In this document: piece by piece, positions 56,005-64,000 of the stretch
How positions within the stretch are numbered: the first letter of the stretch is position 1
Layout: each line of letters begins with the position of its first letter
Assembly: GCF_014164585.1 (NCBI RefSeq)
Contig: NZ_JACJFM010000003.1
Coordinates: forward strand, 100,397 to 164,396
Length of the DNA stretch: 64,000 nucleotides
DNA from: Oceanospirillum sediminis
GTDB lineage: Bacteria > Pseudomonadota > Gammaproteobacteria > Pseudomonadales > Halomonadaceae
Reading direction: 5' to 3'
Notes under the pieces: model-generated
What the model was told of the DNA's origin: nothing
What the model saw: the letters and a program-made list of their open reading frames with translations, nothing else
The model's database searches: none
Made by a program: the position numbers and the translations under genes

Positions 56005-56493
56005 AATTATTAACTCTCCGCATTTTTCCGATTCAGCCATGACCACAGATCATGTGGTTTTATTATTTGGGGTATGTTCTGCTTTTCTGGCAGTTTGTAG
56101 TTAATTTACACCACAAATATTGCAGGCTTTTTAATCTGTGCAGACCTCTGAACTTTTATTTCAGGGGCTGCGGCCAACTTATATCGCATGTGCGAGATAT
56201 AAATACCGGGTGTAGAACTGTTTTCTGACAGTTCATGTCTTTTTCTTTACAGAAAAGGGTGACTCTTCAGTTCTTGTAAAAATACTACAAAAAAAAATTA
56301 AAGACAAAAAATTACATGGATAAGACAGGGGAATGCAGTCACATTTTTGATAAAACAATGACCTGAGTTCCTGGAAAATCCCTGTAATCTTTGTGGAACC
56401 GGACAAAATGGGGCAAAGAAAAGCGCTTAACTCCTTTAACTGACCTGTTTTGTTCCTGTCCCTTCAGATCTTTGTGTTGCTATGGATTGCCGC
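56005..56493. other. aceE upstream region with inverted repeats
   Basis: A 489-bp stretch with no gene, probably holding the aceE promoter. ACCACA-N5-TGTGGT (56042-56058) is about 38 bp before the aceE ATG; an imperfect palindrome centred on CGCATGTGCG lies near 56186-56195; and TTTTCT-N4-AGAAAA is at 56241-56256. I do not see the E. coli PdhR consensus ATTGGT-N3-ACCAAT. Roles are inference. Confidence 0.4.
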
Positions 56494-57399
56494 TTACAGG
56501 CGTGATAACCAGGCTGCTCCTCGTACGCCGCTGGAGTCACCAAACTCCGGAGGTAGTATCCGGGTCATGATACTATCGCTGAACACAAAGGCATCCAGAT
56601 AATTCTGAATATAAGTGTAGACTAATTTTATGTTGCTGATGCCTCCTCCCAGAACAATGATATCCGGGTCAACAATATTAATGACGCCAGCCAGCGCGCT
56701 GGCCAGTTGCAGGCTATAAATCTGGAGAGTTTGTTCTGCTCTTTTTTCTCCCTCCATAGCCTGGCTGGCTATCAGGCGGGTATCAGGGGTAATATTTCGC
56801 AGGCCATGAACTTCTGAGTGAGTCTGACTCAACCCCGGACCTGAGAGAAAAGTTTCAATGCAGTTATGGCGACCACAGTAGCACGGCCTGGGTTTAAAGT
56901 CTTTTACCAGATCGGCAGGCATAGGATTATGTCCCCACTCCCCGGCAATTCGATTAACACCCTGGACCAGATGCTGGTTCAGTACCAGGCCACCTCCCAC
57001 ACCTGTGCCCAGAATGACGCCGAAGACATTCTTTTTCCCCCTGGCAGCGCCATCTATGGCCTCGGACAAAGTAAAACAATCTGCATCATTAGCCTGTATA
57101 ATTTTTCTGTTCAGTCTGTGCTGCAGATCGTCTGTCAGTGCTCTGCCATTCAGGCAGGTTGAATTACAGTTTTTCATCAGGCCAGTTTTTACTGAAATGG
57201 CTCCGGGAGTGCCAATACCAATCGAGTCAAAGATGCCCAGCTGAGACTCTGCCCAGGCTACCAGTACAGAAATGGCATCCAGAGTGGCGTCATAATTTCC
57301 CTGAGGCGTCGCGACACGTTCGCGGAACAGTACCTGCCCTCGGGTATCCAGTACCGCTGCTTCTATTTTTGTACCGCCTAAATCAATGCCCAGAAACAT
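56494..57399 (-). CDS. ROK-family sugar kinase (fructokinase-like)
   Basis: A 301-residue kinase of the ROK family. N-terminal ATP motif 'GIDLGGTKIEAAVLD', second phosphate motif 'GVILGTGVGGGLVLNQ', sugar-binding 'GEWGHNPM', zinc motif 'CYCGRHNCIETFLSGPG' (His plus three Cys), and adenosine motif 'DIIVLGGGISN'. It most resembles the Mak fructokinase/NagK branch, which phosphorylates fructose or N-acetylglucosamine in the cytoplasm; the substrate cannot be fixed from sequence. It is divergent from the gmhA-like gene. Confidence 0.9.
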   Translation of the reverse strand: MFLGIDLGGTKIEAAVLDTRGQVLFRERVATPQGNYDATLDAISVLVAWAESQLGIFDSIGIGTPGAISVKTGLMKNCNSTCLNGRALTDDLQHRLNRKIIQANDADCFTLSEAIDGAARGKKNVFGVILGTGVGGGLVLNQHLVQGVNRIAGEWGHNPMPADLVKDFKPRPCYCGRHNCIETFLSGPGLSQTHSEVHGLRNITPDTRLIASQAMEGEKRAEQTLQIYSLQLASALAGVINIVDPDIIVLGGGISNIKLVYTYIQNYLDAFVFSDSIMTRILPPEFGDSSGVRGAAWLSRL

Positions 57400-57740
57400 A
57401 ATAACCCCTGCACAATATCCGGGTTTCTGTGAACAGAACTTTTTCCCTGATTTTTAAGCATATATCCCTTCTTAGCAGAAAACTGTGAACTCCCAGGCTT
57501 AACAGAGCCTGAAGCCTGTAAAAAGAGGTCTTAATATCGGAGCTTAATTTCTGAATATAAGATTCATTTACAGTTACGGCTAGCCTGAACTCTGGTTGAT
57601 CTGAGATAATTACCTTATTTAAAACTGAAGCCTCAGCAGAAGAATATAGTCGTTCTGTGTCTGTTTCTGACGATTTGTGACAATCTTTCTGCATAACACC
57701 ATAGCACTCAATCTGATAAATCGGCCAAAGGCGGACATAT
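57400..57740. other. Divergent intergenic region between ROK kinase and GmhA-type gene
   Basis: A 341-bp gap. A minus-strand ORF spans it (57383-57757) but overlaps both flanking gene starts and has no recognisable content, so I treat the stretch as a shared upstream region. No clear operator is seen. Confidence 0.4.
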
Positions 57741-58298
57741 ATGAGTTTTCTGAACACCCTGCAGCGTCATCAGGATACGATTAACCAGCTTTCTCAGTTT
57801 GAATCTGTTGTCAGCGAGATGGCTGACAGGGTGGAAGTGTGTATTCGTAACGGTGGTAAAGTGCTTTTTATGGGTAATGGTGGTAGTGCTGCTGATAGCC
57901 AGCATCTCGCAGCTGAATTTGTAGTGCGTTATAAAAAAGAACGTCCAACAATGGCTGCCATTGCATTGACAACTGATACCTCTATTCTGACCGCGCACTC
58001 TAATGATTATAGTTTTGATACTGTATTTTCCCGCCAGATTCAGGCGCTTACCCGCGAAGGTGATATTGTTATAGGGCTATCCACATCTGGGAACAGTGCT
58101 AATGTAATCGATGCAATAAAAGAAGCTAAGCAGCTTGGTTGCCATACATATGCCTGGACAGGAGAAAGTGGTGGTCAGCTACTTGAGATTGCAGATGCAA
58201 CTCTGCGAATGCCATCCTCAGAAACAGCGCGTATCCAGGAAGCGCATATGCTGATTGGACACTGGCTGTGCGAAGAAATGGATGAAAGATTCTCCTGA
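57741..58298 (+). CDS. gmhA: Phosphoheptose isomerase GmhA-type SIS protein
   Basis: A 185-residue SIS-domain protein like GmhA, which converts sedoheptulose 7-phosphate to heptose 7-phosphate for lipopolysaccharide core. Motifs: 'VLFMGNGGSAADSQHLAAEFVVRY' (start shown in part), 'ALTTDTSILTAHSNDYSFD', 'GLSTSGNSANVIDAIKEA', and the C-terminal 'QEAHMLIGHWLCEEMD'. These match GmhA better than the DiaA replication factor, which shares the fold. It is a stand-alone gene. Confidence 0.9.
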   Translation: MSFLNTLQRHQDTINQLSQFESVVSEMADRVEVCIRNGGKVLFMGNGGSAADSQHLAAEFVVRYKKERPTMAAIALTTDTSILTAHSNDYSFDTVFSRQIQALTREGDIVIGLSTSGNSANVIDAIKEAKQLGCHTYAWTGESGGQLLEIADATLRMPSSETARIQEAHMLIGHWLCEEMDERFS

Positions 58299-58378
58299 AT
58301 CACAGTTGTGATATCTGGCTGACTTGTGCCGGAACCCTCCATATTGTCGGATGAGTTCCGGTATTCCATGTCGTAGTG

Positions 58379-58942
58379 TTAGTGTCTGATAGCCATGCAG
58401 ATATCGTAGAAGCTGGTAGGCTTTTCAATTTCAATGGCTATATGCAGTCGCCTTGCGATATCCGCTGCGGAAATTAAACCTCTGATTTGTCCTTGCGAGG
58501 AGTCGGTAACCAGGCAGTGCTGCTGATAGTTTTGCTGCAAAGTGTCCAGAATATTCTGGATGTTTGCATTACTGAGTTCTGAATAGTCCAGTGTTTGTAA
58601 TTTGTTCTTTGGAATCATCAGATCTTTTACTCTGACTTCGTCTCTTTTAAGCCCTTCTTGCTGGAATGCCTGAATAAAGTTCTGTTCTCCCAGATCATTC
58701 AGGCTGATAGCCCCGACAAGTTCACCGTCATGATCAACAACAACCTGCATTCTGACATGTGCTTTTCTCATTTGCGATTCAGCGTGTATGGCAGGTAAAT
58801 CATACATAACTGATTGAGGGATATGTTTTTTAAAGTCTGTAAATACTGCCAGAGCTGAATCATCTGCTGTCAGGTGATGGAATTCTTCCGGGTGCACCAG
58901 ATGGTAATGGTTTTCTACAGGGTGTAGTGTAAGTACTTTCAT
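58379..58942 (-). CDS. CBS-domain-pair protein
   Basis: A 187-residue cytoplasmic protein with two CBS motifs: about 25-85 ('SALAVFTDFKKHIPQSV', 'HVRMQVVVDHDGELVGAISL') and about 105-170 ('RVKDLMIPKNKLQTLDYSEL', 'HCLVTDSSQGQIRGLISAAD'). CBS pairs usually bind adenosine nucleotides and regulate a partner; here no catalytic or transport domain is attached. It lies upstream of nothing obvious and is followed by the gmhA-like gene in convergent orientation. Function unknown. Confidence 0.82.
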   Translation of the reverse strand: MKVLTLHPVENHYHLVHPEEFHHLTADDSALAVFTDFKKHIPQSVMYDLPAIHAESQMRKAHVRMQVVVDHDGELVGAISLNDLGEQNFIQAFQQEGLKRDEVRVKDLMIPKNKLQTLDYSELSNANIQNILDTLQQNYQQHCLVTDSSQGQIRGLISAADIARRLHIAIEIEKPTSFYDICMAIRH

Positions 58943-58987
58943 AATCGTAACCCTTTGTTTGAATAGAAGTCGTAAAACATTGGCTAT

Positions 58988-59254
58988 TCATGAAAAAGGA
59001 GGGGCTCTGATTAAATTTGTACTGACCTGCAGCTTTTCTGTATATGTCGCTAAAAAGCTGTAATGAACCGGTGATACCTCGCTTGCGAAGGAGTGACTGG
59101 CAGGCAGGTTGGCATCCGGTTCTTCATAGTCAGGAATATCAAAACTGATAAAGGCGTTGTAATGGTTATTGCTTTTTAGTCCCTCCAGCCCGGTACTTTT
59201 GATGACTGAGATCATCAAAAGCGTACATATAAAGAGGCTAAAGAGTTTGCGCAT
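58988..59254 (-). CDS. Small exported hypothetical protein
   Basis: An 88-residue protein with an N-terminal signal peptide-like segment (MRKLFSLFICTLLMISVI). The remaining ~65 residues are polar and aromatic without cysteines, with 'YNAFISFDIPDYEEPDANLP'. I do not recognise a family. It starts upstream of the CBS gene on the same strand with a 45-bp gap, so the two may share a transcript. GAAAAG-type ribosome binding site only; moderate confidence that it is real. Confidence 0.6.
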   Translation of the reverse strand: MRKLFSLFICTLLMISVIKSTGLEGLKSNNHYNAFISFDIPDYEEPDANLPASHSFASEVSPVHYSFLATYTEKLQVSTNLIRAPPFS

Positions 59255-59365
59255 TGACTTTTCCTTCTGTTTGTTTATCTGATACTAGCCTCAGCGGTAA
59301 GTGAATACAATCAATTTGTTGCAAGCTGATATTTTTCATCGGGCGAAAATTAATCAGAAACTCAG

Positions 59366-59399
59366 CCATAAAAAAGGCCCTGACAGGCCTTTTTTATGG
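59366..59399. terminator. Terminator of the mla-ibaG-murA-hisGD block
   Basis: A perfect 14-bp stem CCATAAAAAAGGCC / GGCCTTTTTTATGG with a CTGACA loop; T runs on both strands. It ends 25 bp after hisD on the minus strand. Confidence 0.94.
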
Positions 59400-59423
59400 A
59401 GACTCATGAAATGGTATAACTTA

Positions 59424-60731
59424 CTACTTTATTCTGTATTCTGCTGAACGGGCATGAGCTGTCAGGCTTTCGCCTCTGGCCAGAATAGATGCCGTTTTGC
59501 CTAGTTCAGACGCGCCATCCGCTGAGCACATGATCAGGGATGAGCGTTTCTGAAAGTCATACACTCCCAGAGGAGAAGAGAAGCGGGCTGTTCCTGACGT
59601 TGGCAGAACATGGTTAGGTCCTGCGCAGTAATCCCCCAGCGCCTCTGCTGTATAGCGACCCATAAAGATAGCACCAGCATGACGTATACGTTCAACTATG
59701 CTCATAGGATCATCAATAGAAAGCTCCAGGTGTTCTGGTGCGATTCTGTTGGTAACTTCCAGGGCTTCATCCAGATCTTTAACCTGAATTAAAGCGGCGC
59801 GGTCGCGCAAAGATGCCTGGATAATGCTTTCTCGTTCCATTGTTGGCAGCAGTTTTTCGATACTGGCCTGAACCTGATCAATAAAGCTGGCATCCCAGCT
59901 AACCAGGATTGGCTGAGCGTCTTCATCATGCTCTGCCTGTGAAAACAGATCCATAGCAATCCAGTCCGGATCGGTTTTACCATCGCAGACCACCAGGATT
60001 TCAGAGGGGCCTGCAATCATGTCGATGCCGACTGTGCCAAATACGGCCCGTTTTGCCGTCGCAACAAAAATATTACCAGGGCCTACGATTTTATCCACCT
60101 GGGGAACCGTTTCAGTACCGTAAGCCAGTGCTGCAACAGCCTGGGCTCCGCCCACAGTGAATACACGATCTACACCAGAAATACAGGCCGCAGCCAGTAC
60201 CAGTTCGTTGACTTCGCCGCCCGGAGTCGGAACAACCATGATGATCTCTTTGACTCCGGCTACTTTGGCAGGTACGGCGTTCATCAGTACAGACGATGGA
60301 TAGGCTGCTTTGCCGCCTGGTACATAAACACCGACACGGTCCATTGGCATTACCTGCTGTCCCAGCATAGTGCCATCTGCTTCAGTGTAATTCCAGGACG
60401 GCTGAAGCTGTTTCTCGTGATAAACTCTGACTCGCTCTGCAGCCAGTTCAAGTGCCCGACGTTGATCGTCAGGCAGCCCATCAAGAGCTTGTTGCAGACG
60501 CTCCTGAGACATTTCAAGCTGGCTGAAGTCGGCGACTTCCAGTCGGTCAAACCGGGCGGTGAACTCCATCACTGCTTTATCACCATGATGTTTAACCTGA
60601 TGCAGAATATCGTTTACGGCCTCATTGACGGAGGTGTCAGATACTGCTTCCCAGGCCAGCAGCTGATCCAGCTGTTGATTAAAATTATCCTGGGTTGTGG
60701 TTAAACGAGTGATAGAAACAGGTGATGACAT
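59424..60731 (-). CDS. hisD: Histidinol dehydrogenase HisD
   Basis: A 435-residue zinc enzyme that oxidises histidinol to histidine in the last two steps. Signatures: '[20 protein letters not shown]', '[20 protein letters not shown]', '[17 protein letters not shown]', '[11 protein letters not shown]', '[12 protein letters not shown]' with the metal-binding residues, and '[19 protein letters not shown]'. Length is standard. It is followed by a terminator rather than by hisC, which is often next in related genomes. Confidence 0.97.
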   Translation of the reverse strand: MSSPVSITRLTTTQDNFNQQLDQLLAWEAVSDTSVNEAVNDILHQVKHHGDKAVMEFTARFDRLEVADFSQLEMSQERLQQALDGLPDDQRRALELAAERVRVYHEKQLQPSWNYTEADGTMLGQQVMPMDRVGVYVPGGKAAYPSSVLMNAVPAKVAGVKEIIMVVPTPGGEVNELVLAAACISGVDRVFTVGGAQAVAALAYGTETVPQVDKIVGPGNIFVATAKRAVFGTVGIDMIAGPSEILVVCDGKTDPDWIAMDLFSQAEHDEDAQPILVSWDASFIDQVQASIEKLLPTMERESIIQASLRDRAALIQVKDLDEALEVTNRIAPEHLELSIDDPMSIVERIRHAGAIFMGRYTAEALGDYCAGPNHVLPTSGTARFSSPLGVYDFQKRSSLIMCSADGASELGKTASILARGESLTAHARSAEYRIK

Positions 60732-60774
60732 AGGTTTTTCCCGTTAGATTCTTACATTTATAGGGTTTGCCGGA

Positions 60775-61425
60775 CTAGCTGTCCGTTTGTCTGGCGGCTT
60801 CCACCGCAGCAGACAATTTCTGAATGATTGGCTGGACCAGGCTGTTTTTCATTTTAATTGCCCCCTGACTGACGACCAGACGAGTGCTGATATCAGCAAT
60901 CTCTTCGCGGGCTTCCAGACCATTCGCTTTAAGTGTGTTGCCTGTGTCCACAATATCGACAATCTCATCTGCCAGATCCATAATCGGAGCCAGCTCCATG
61001 CCGCCGTACAGTTTAATCAGGTCAGCCTGTACGCCCTGTTCTGCATAATAGCGCTTGGCAACATTCACGAATTTAGTGGCAACGCGGATACGTCCGGTCG
61101 GACGTTTCTGCTCTTTCATACCTGCCGTCATCAGACGGCAGCGTGCAATGTTCAGATCCAGAGGTTCGTAAATGCCTTTAGCGCCATGCTCCATCAGAAC
61201 ATCTTTACCGGCAACTCCCATATCTGCTGCACCCAGTTCAACATAAGTAGGTACGTCAACTGCACGGATAATGATGAGCTTAACGTTTTCGATATTGGTA
61301 TCAAAAATCAGCTTACGACTCTTGCGTACATCTTCCAGTGGATGAATCCCTGCCTGTTCAAACAGCGGCAGGGTTTCATTCAGGATTCGTCCTTTAGATA
61401 ACGCAATAATAAGCTCTTGAGACAT
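60775..61425 (-). CDS. hisG: ATP phosphoribosyltransferase, short form HisG
   Basis: A 216-residue HisG, first enzyme of histidine synthesis. It is the short form lacking the C-terminal regulatory domain, which in this family needs HisZ as partner; hisZ is not in the window. Motifs: '[20 protein letters not shown]', '[20 protein letters not shown]', and '[20 protein letters not shown]'. It lies between murA and hisD on the minus strand, 43 bp before hisD. Confidence 0.96.
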   Translation of the reverse strand: MSQELIIALSKGRILNETLPLFEQAGIHPLEDVRKSRKLIFDTNIENVKLIIIRAVDVPTYVELGAADMGVAGKDVLMEHGAKGIYEPLDLNIARCRLMTAGMKEQKRPTGRIRVATKFVNVAKRYYAEQGVQADLIKLYGGMELAPIMDLADEIVDIVDTGNTLKANGLEAREEIADISTRLVVSQGAIKMKNSLVQPIIQKLSAAVEAARQTDS

Positions 61426-61484
61426 AGGATTGATCAGCTCTTGGAGGATAATAGTTATAAACAGGGGACTTGTTTCAGACCCGC

Positions 61485-62774
<1,290 letters not shown>

Positions 62775-63032
62775 TTAACCGACGTGCAGTTGTTTGGCGT
62801 CTTCCCATTGTGCGGGAGTATAGGTACGAATTTGTACCGCATGTACGTCACCGGAAGCGATCAGATCATTCAGGCCTGAGTAGACATGCTGCTGTTTTTT
62901 GACCGGGGTTAAAGAAGCAAACACTTCGCCAATCGCGATGACTTCAAAGTGACGGCCATCATCACCCTGAACGATAAACTCACAATCTGACAATTTTTCT
63001 TCTAAAACTTTTTGCAATTCACTGGCTTGCAT
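62775..63032 (-). CDS. ibaG: BolA-family protein IbaG
   Basis: An 85-residue BolA/IbaG protein, a small KH-like fold linked to iron-sulfur handling through monothiol glutaredoxins and to acid stress. The pattern 'DCEFIVQGDDGRHFEVIAIG' and the C-terminal 'KKQQHVYSGLNDLIASGDVH' with the conserved His fit IbaG. It sits 27 bp ahead of murA, the order seen in E. coli (yrbA-murA) and Pseudomonas. Confidence 0.94.
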   Translation of the reverse strand: MQASELQKVLEEKLSDCEFIVQGDDGRHFEVIAIGEVFASLTPVKKQQHVYSGLNDLIASGDVHAVQIRTYTPAQWEDAKQLHVG

Positions 63033-63108
63033 CTTTTTCTCCGATTTTAACTCAGCTTGAGGGAAGCGATTCTAGTAAAAATCCGCACAAAAGGCGATTT
63101 TCATTGCA

Positions 63109-63423
63109 TCATGGGTTACTGCTTTTGTAATCCAGTGAGAGTAGTTCCCTCAAACCGGATACATCAATAATATTCTGCAGTATATCGGGCACGCCGGTAT
63201 AGCGAATCTGCTTGTCTGATGCGCGGGCTGTTCTCAGCCAGCACATCATTACGGAAACAGCCGGGCTACCGGAGCGGGATACACCGGAAAAGTCTATCTC
63301 AATGGCTTCCGGGCCTGATTGAATCAGTATTTCCCCCTGACGACGTACCTCTGCGACTGTATTAAAATCCAGTACGCCGGATACCTGTAATCTGTCAGGG
63401 GTGATTGCTTTAACCAGACTCAC
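63109..63423 (-). CDS. mlaB: STAS-domain protein MlaB
   Basis: A 104-residue STAS protein, a cytoplasmic accessory subunit of the MlaFEDB phospholipid transporter. 'EIDFSGVSRSGSPAVSVMM' is the STAS helix with the conserved 'S-G-S' context. Its start overlaps the mlaC stop by four bases. The remaining mla genes would lie to the right of the window. Confidence 0.9.
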   Translation of the reverse strand: MSLVKAITPDRLQVSGVLDFNTVAEVRRQGEILIQSGPEAIEIDFSGVSRSGSPAVSVMMCWLRTARASDKQIRYTGVPDILQNIIDVSGLRELLSLDYKSSNP

Positions 63424-64000
63424 TCCTTTACTCCACTGGTTTGTTCGGTTACTGCGTTGGAGGCATCACTGGTCAGCCAGTTGTCGATAACATAGTCAAA
63501 GTTACGACTATGTGCCTGCATGGCGCTATCGAACTGATTGCGGAACGTTACACCAAGGTTGATACCGTTAACGGTGACATTAGTAATACGCCACTGGTCG
63601 TCCTTACCTTTGCGCATCGCATAGATAATAGGATAAACCGTACCATCCACAGAGATTACCTCCATTTCAACGGTATCTCTTTCCGGGTCTCTTGACGGCG
63701 CTTTAGGTTCCAGTACCCGTATCTCTTCCTTAGAGAAAGCCAGTAGTCCCTTCGCATAGGTGCGAATCAGACTGTTCTGGAATACACTCAGAAAGCGCTG
63801 GCGCTGCTCTTTACTGGCGGCACGATAATATTTTCCCATCACACCTGCAGAGAAGCGACGCATATCAACAGCGGGCGAGAGTATCTCCTCAACGCGATTG
63901 TAAAAGCGCTCAGGTTCTTTTTCATGATAATCTCTGGCTTCTTCAATGAACGAAAGTAATTCATTGGCGGTTTCAGTGATAACCTCTTTCGGGGCTTTGT
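63420..64000 (-). CDS. mlaC: Phospholipid-binding protein MlaC, C-terminal part
   Basis: The frame is open through the right edge of the window; about 193 residues are visible and the N-terminus with its signal peptide is missing. MlaC carries phospholipid between the outer-membrane MlaA complex and the inner-membrane MlaFEDB. Typical parts: 'VDMRRFSAGVMGKYYRAASK', 'FLSVFQNSLIRTYAKGLLAF', and 'WRITNVTVNGINLGVTFRNQ'. An internal in-frame start at 63863 is not the gene start, because homologous sequence continues upstream. Confidence 0.94.
   Translation of the reverse strand, partial: KAPKEVITETANELLSFIEEARDYHEKEPERFYNRVEEILSPAVDMRRFSAGVMGKYYRAASKEQRQRFLSVFQNSLIRTYAKGLLAFSKEEIRVLEPKAPSRDPERDTVEMEVISVDGTVYPIIYAMRKGKDDQWRITNVTVNGINLGVTFRNQFDSAMQAHSRNFDYVIDNWLTSDASNAVTEQTSGVKE

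Noticed and set aside
57383-57757. Minus-strand ORF spanning the gap between the ROK kinase and the gmhA-like gene
   Set aside because: It overlaps both flanking gene starts, has no clear start signal and no recognisable content; treated as intergenic.

Overview
The window is a contiguous, gene-dense piece of a gammaproteobacterial chromosome. The gene order (polar flagellar fli/flh/che block, then ccm, then smc-zipA-ligA, and elsewhere the mla-ibaG-murA-hisG-hisD block) matches the arrangement I know from Pseudomonas and marine Oceanospirillales-type bacteria. A host near Hahella or Endozoicomonas is my inference; a marine polar-flagellated gammaproteobacterium is the safer statement. I see no transposases, phage genes, tRNA, rRNA or CRISPR arrays.

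Region 1 (1-22130, + strand) is one long motility and chemotaxis run: the end of fliG, then fliH-I-J-K-L-M-N-O-P-Q-R, flhB, flhA, flhF, fliA, cheY-Z-A-B, the polar array-positioning pair parC-parP, cheW and a DUF2802 protein. It encodes the flagellar export apparatus, the C-ring switch, the flagellar sigma factor and the chemotaxis signalling core. Two things usual for this layout are absent: flhG/fleN between flhF and fliA, and motC-motD between cheB and parC. Several proteins carry internal repeats (FliH glycine heptad-like GxxxG run, FliN triple DDWAAA motif, CheA triple DEFEALL motif, ParP Glu-Thr hexanucleotide microsatellite).

Region 2 (22209-26134, - strand) holds a second FliK/FlhB-like pair: a 1201-residue FliK-like protein with a large composite minisatellite, and a short FlhB C-domain protein.

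Region 3 (26257-33498, +) is a complete cytochrome c maturation operon ccmA-I ending in a strong terminator. Region 4 (33624-42273, +) carries smc, zipA, ligA, a lytic transglycosylase-like lipoprotein and a YheU protein.

Region 5 (42274-51105) is the most accessory part: a membrane VTT-domain/flavin disulfide oxidoreductase fusion, YiaA, a PmrA/QseB-like two-component system preceded by a perfect CTTAAG-N5-CTTAAG box and a possible 22-residue leader peptide, an orphan protein, adk, a small unknown ORF and a LysE-family exporter. Region 6 (51183-59254) has aceE-aceF (pyruvate dehydrogenase), a ROK sugar kinase, a GmhA-type isomerase, a CBS protein and a small exported protein. Region 7 (59366-64000, -) is the mlaC-mlaB-ibaG-murA-hisG-hisD block, read from the right edge and closed by a perfect 14-bp stem terminator.

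Nothing here is clearly a new biological system. The best leads are the FliK-like minisatellite with its FlhB-like partner, the two-component locus with box, leader ORF and internal terminator, and the missing flhG.
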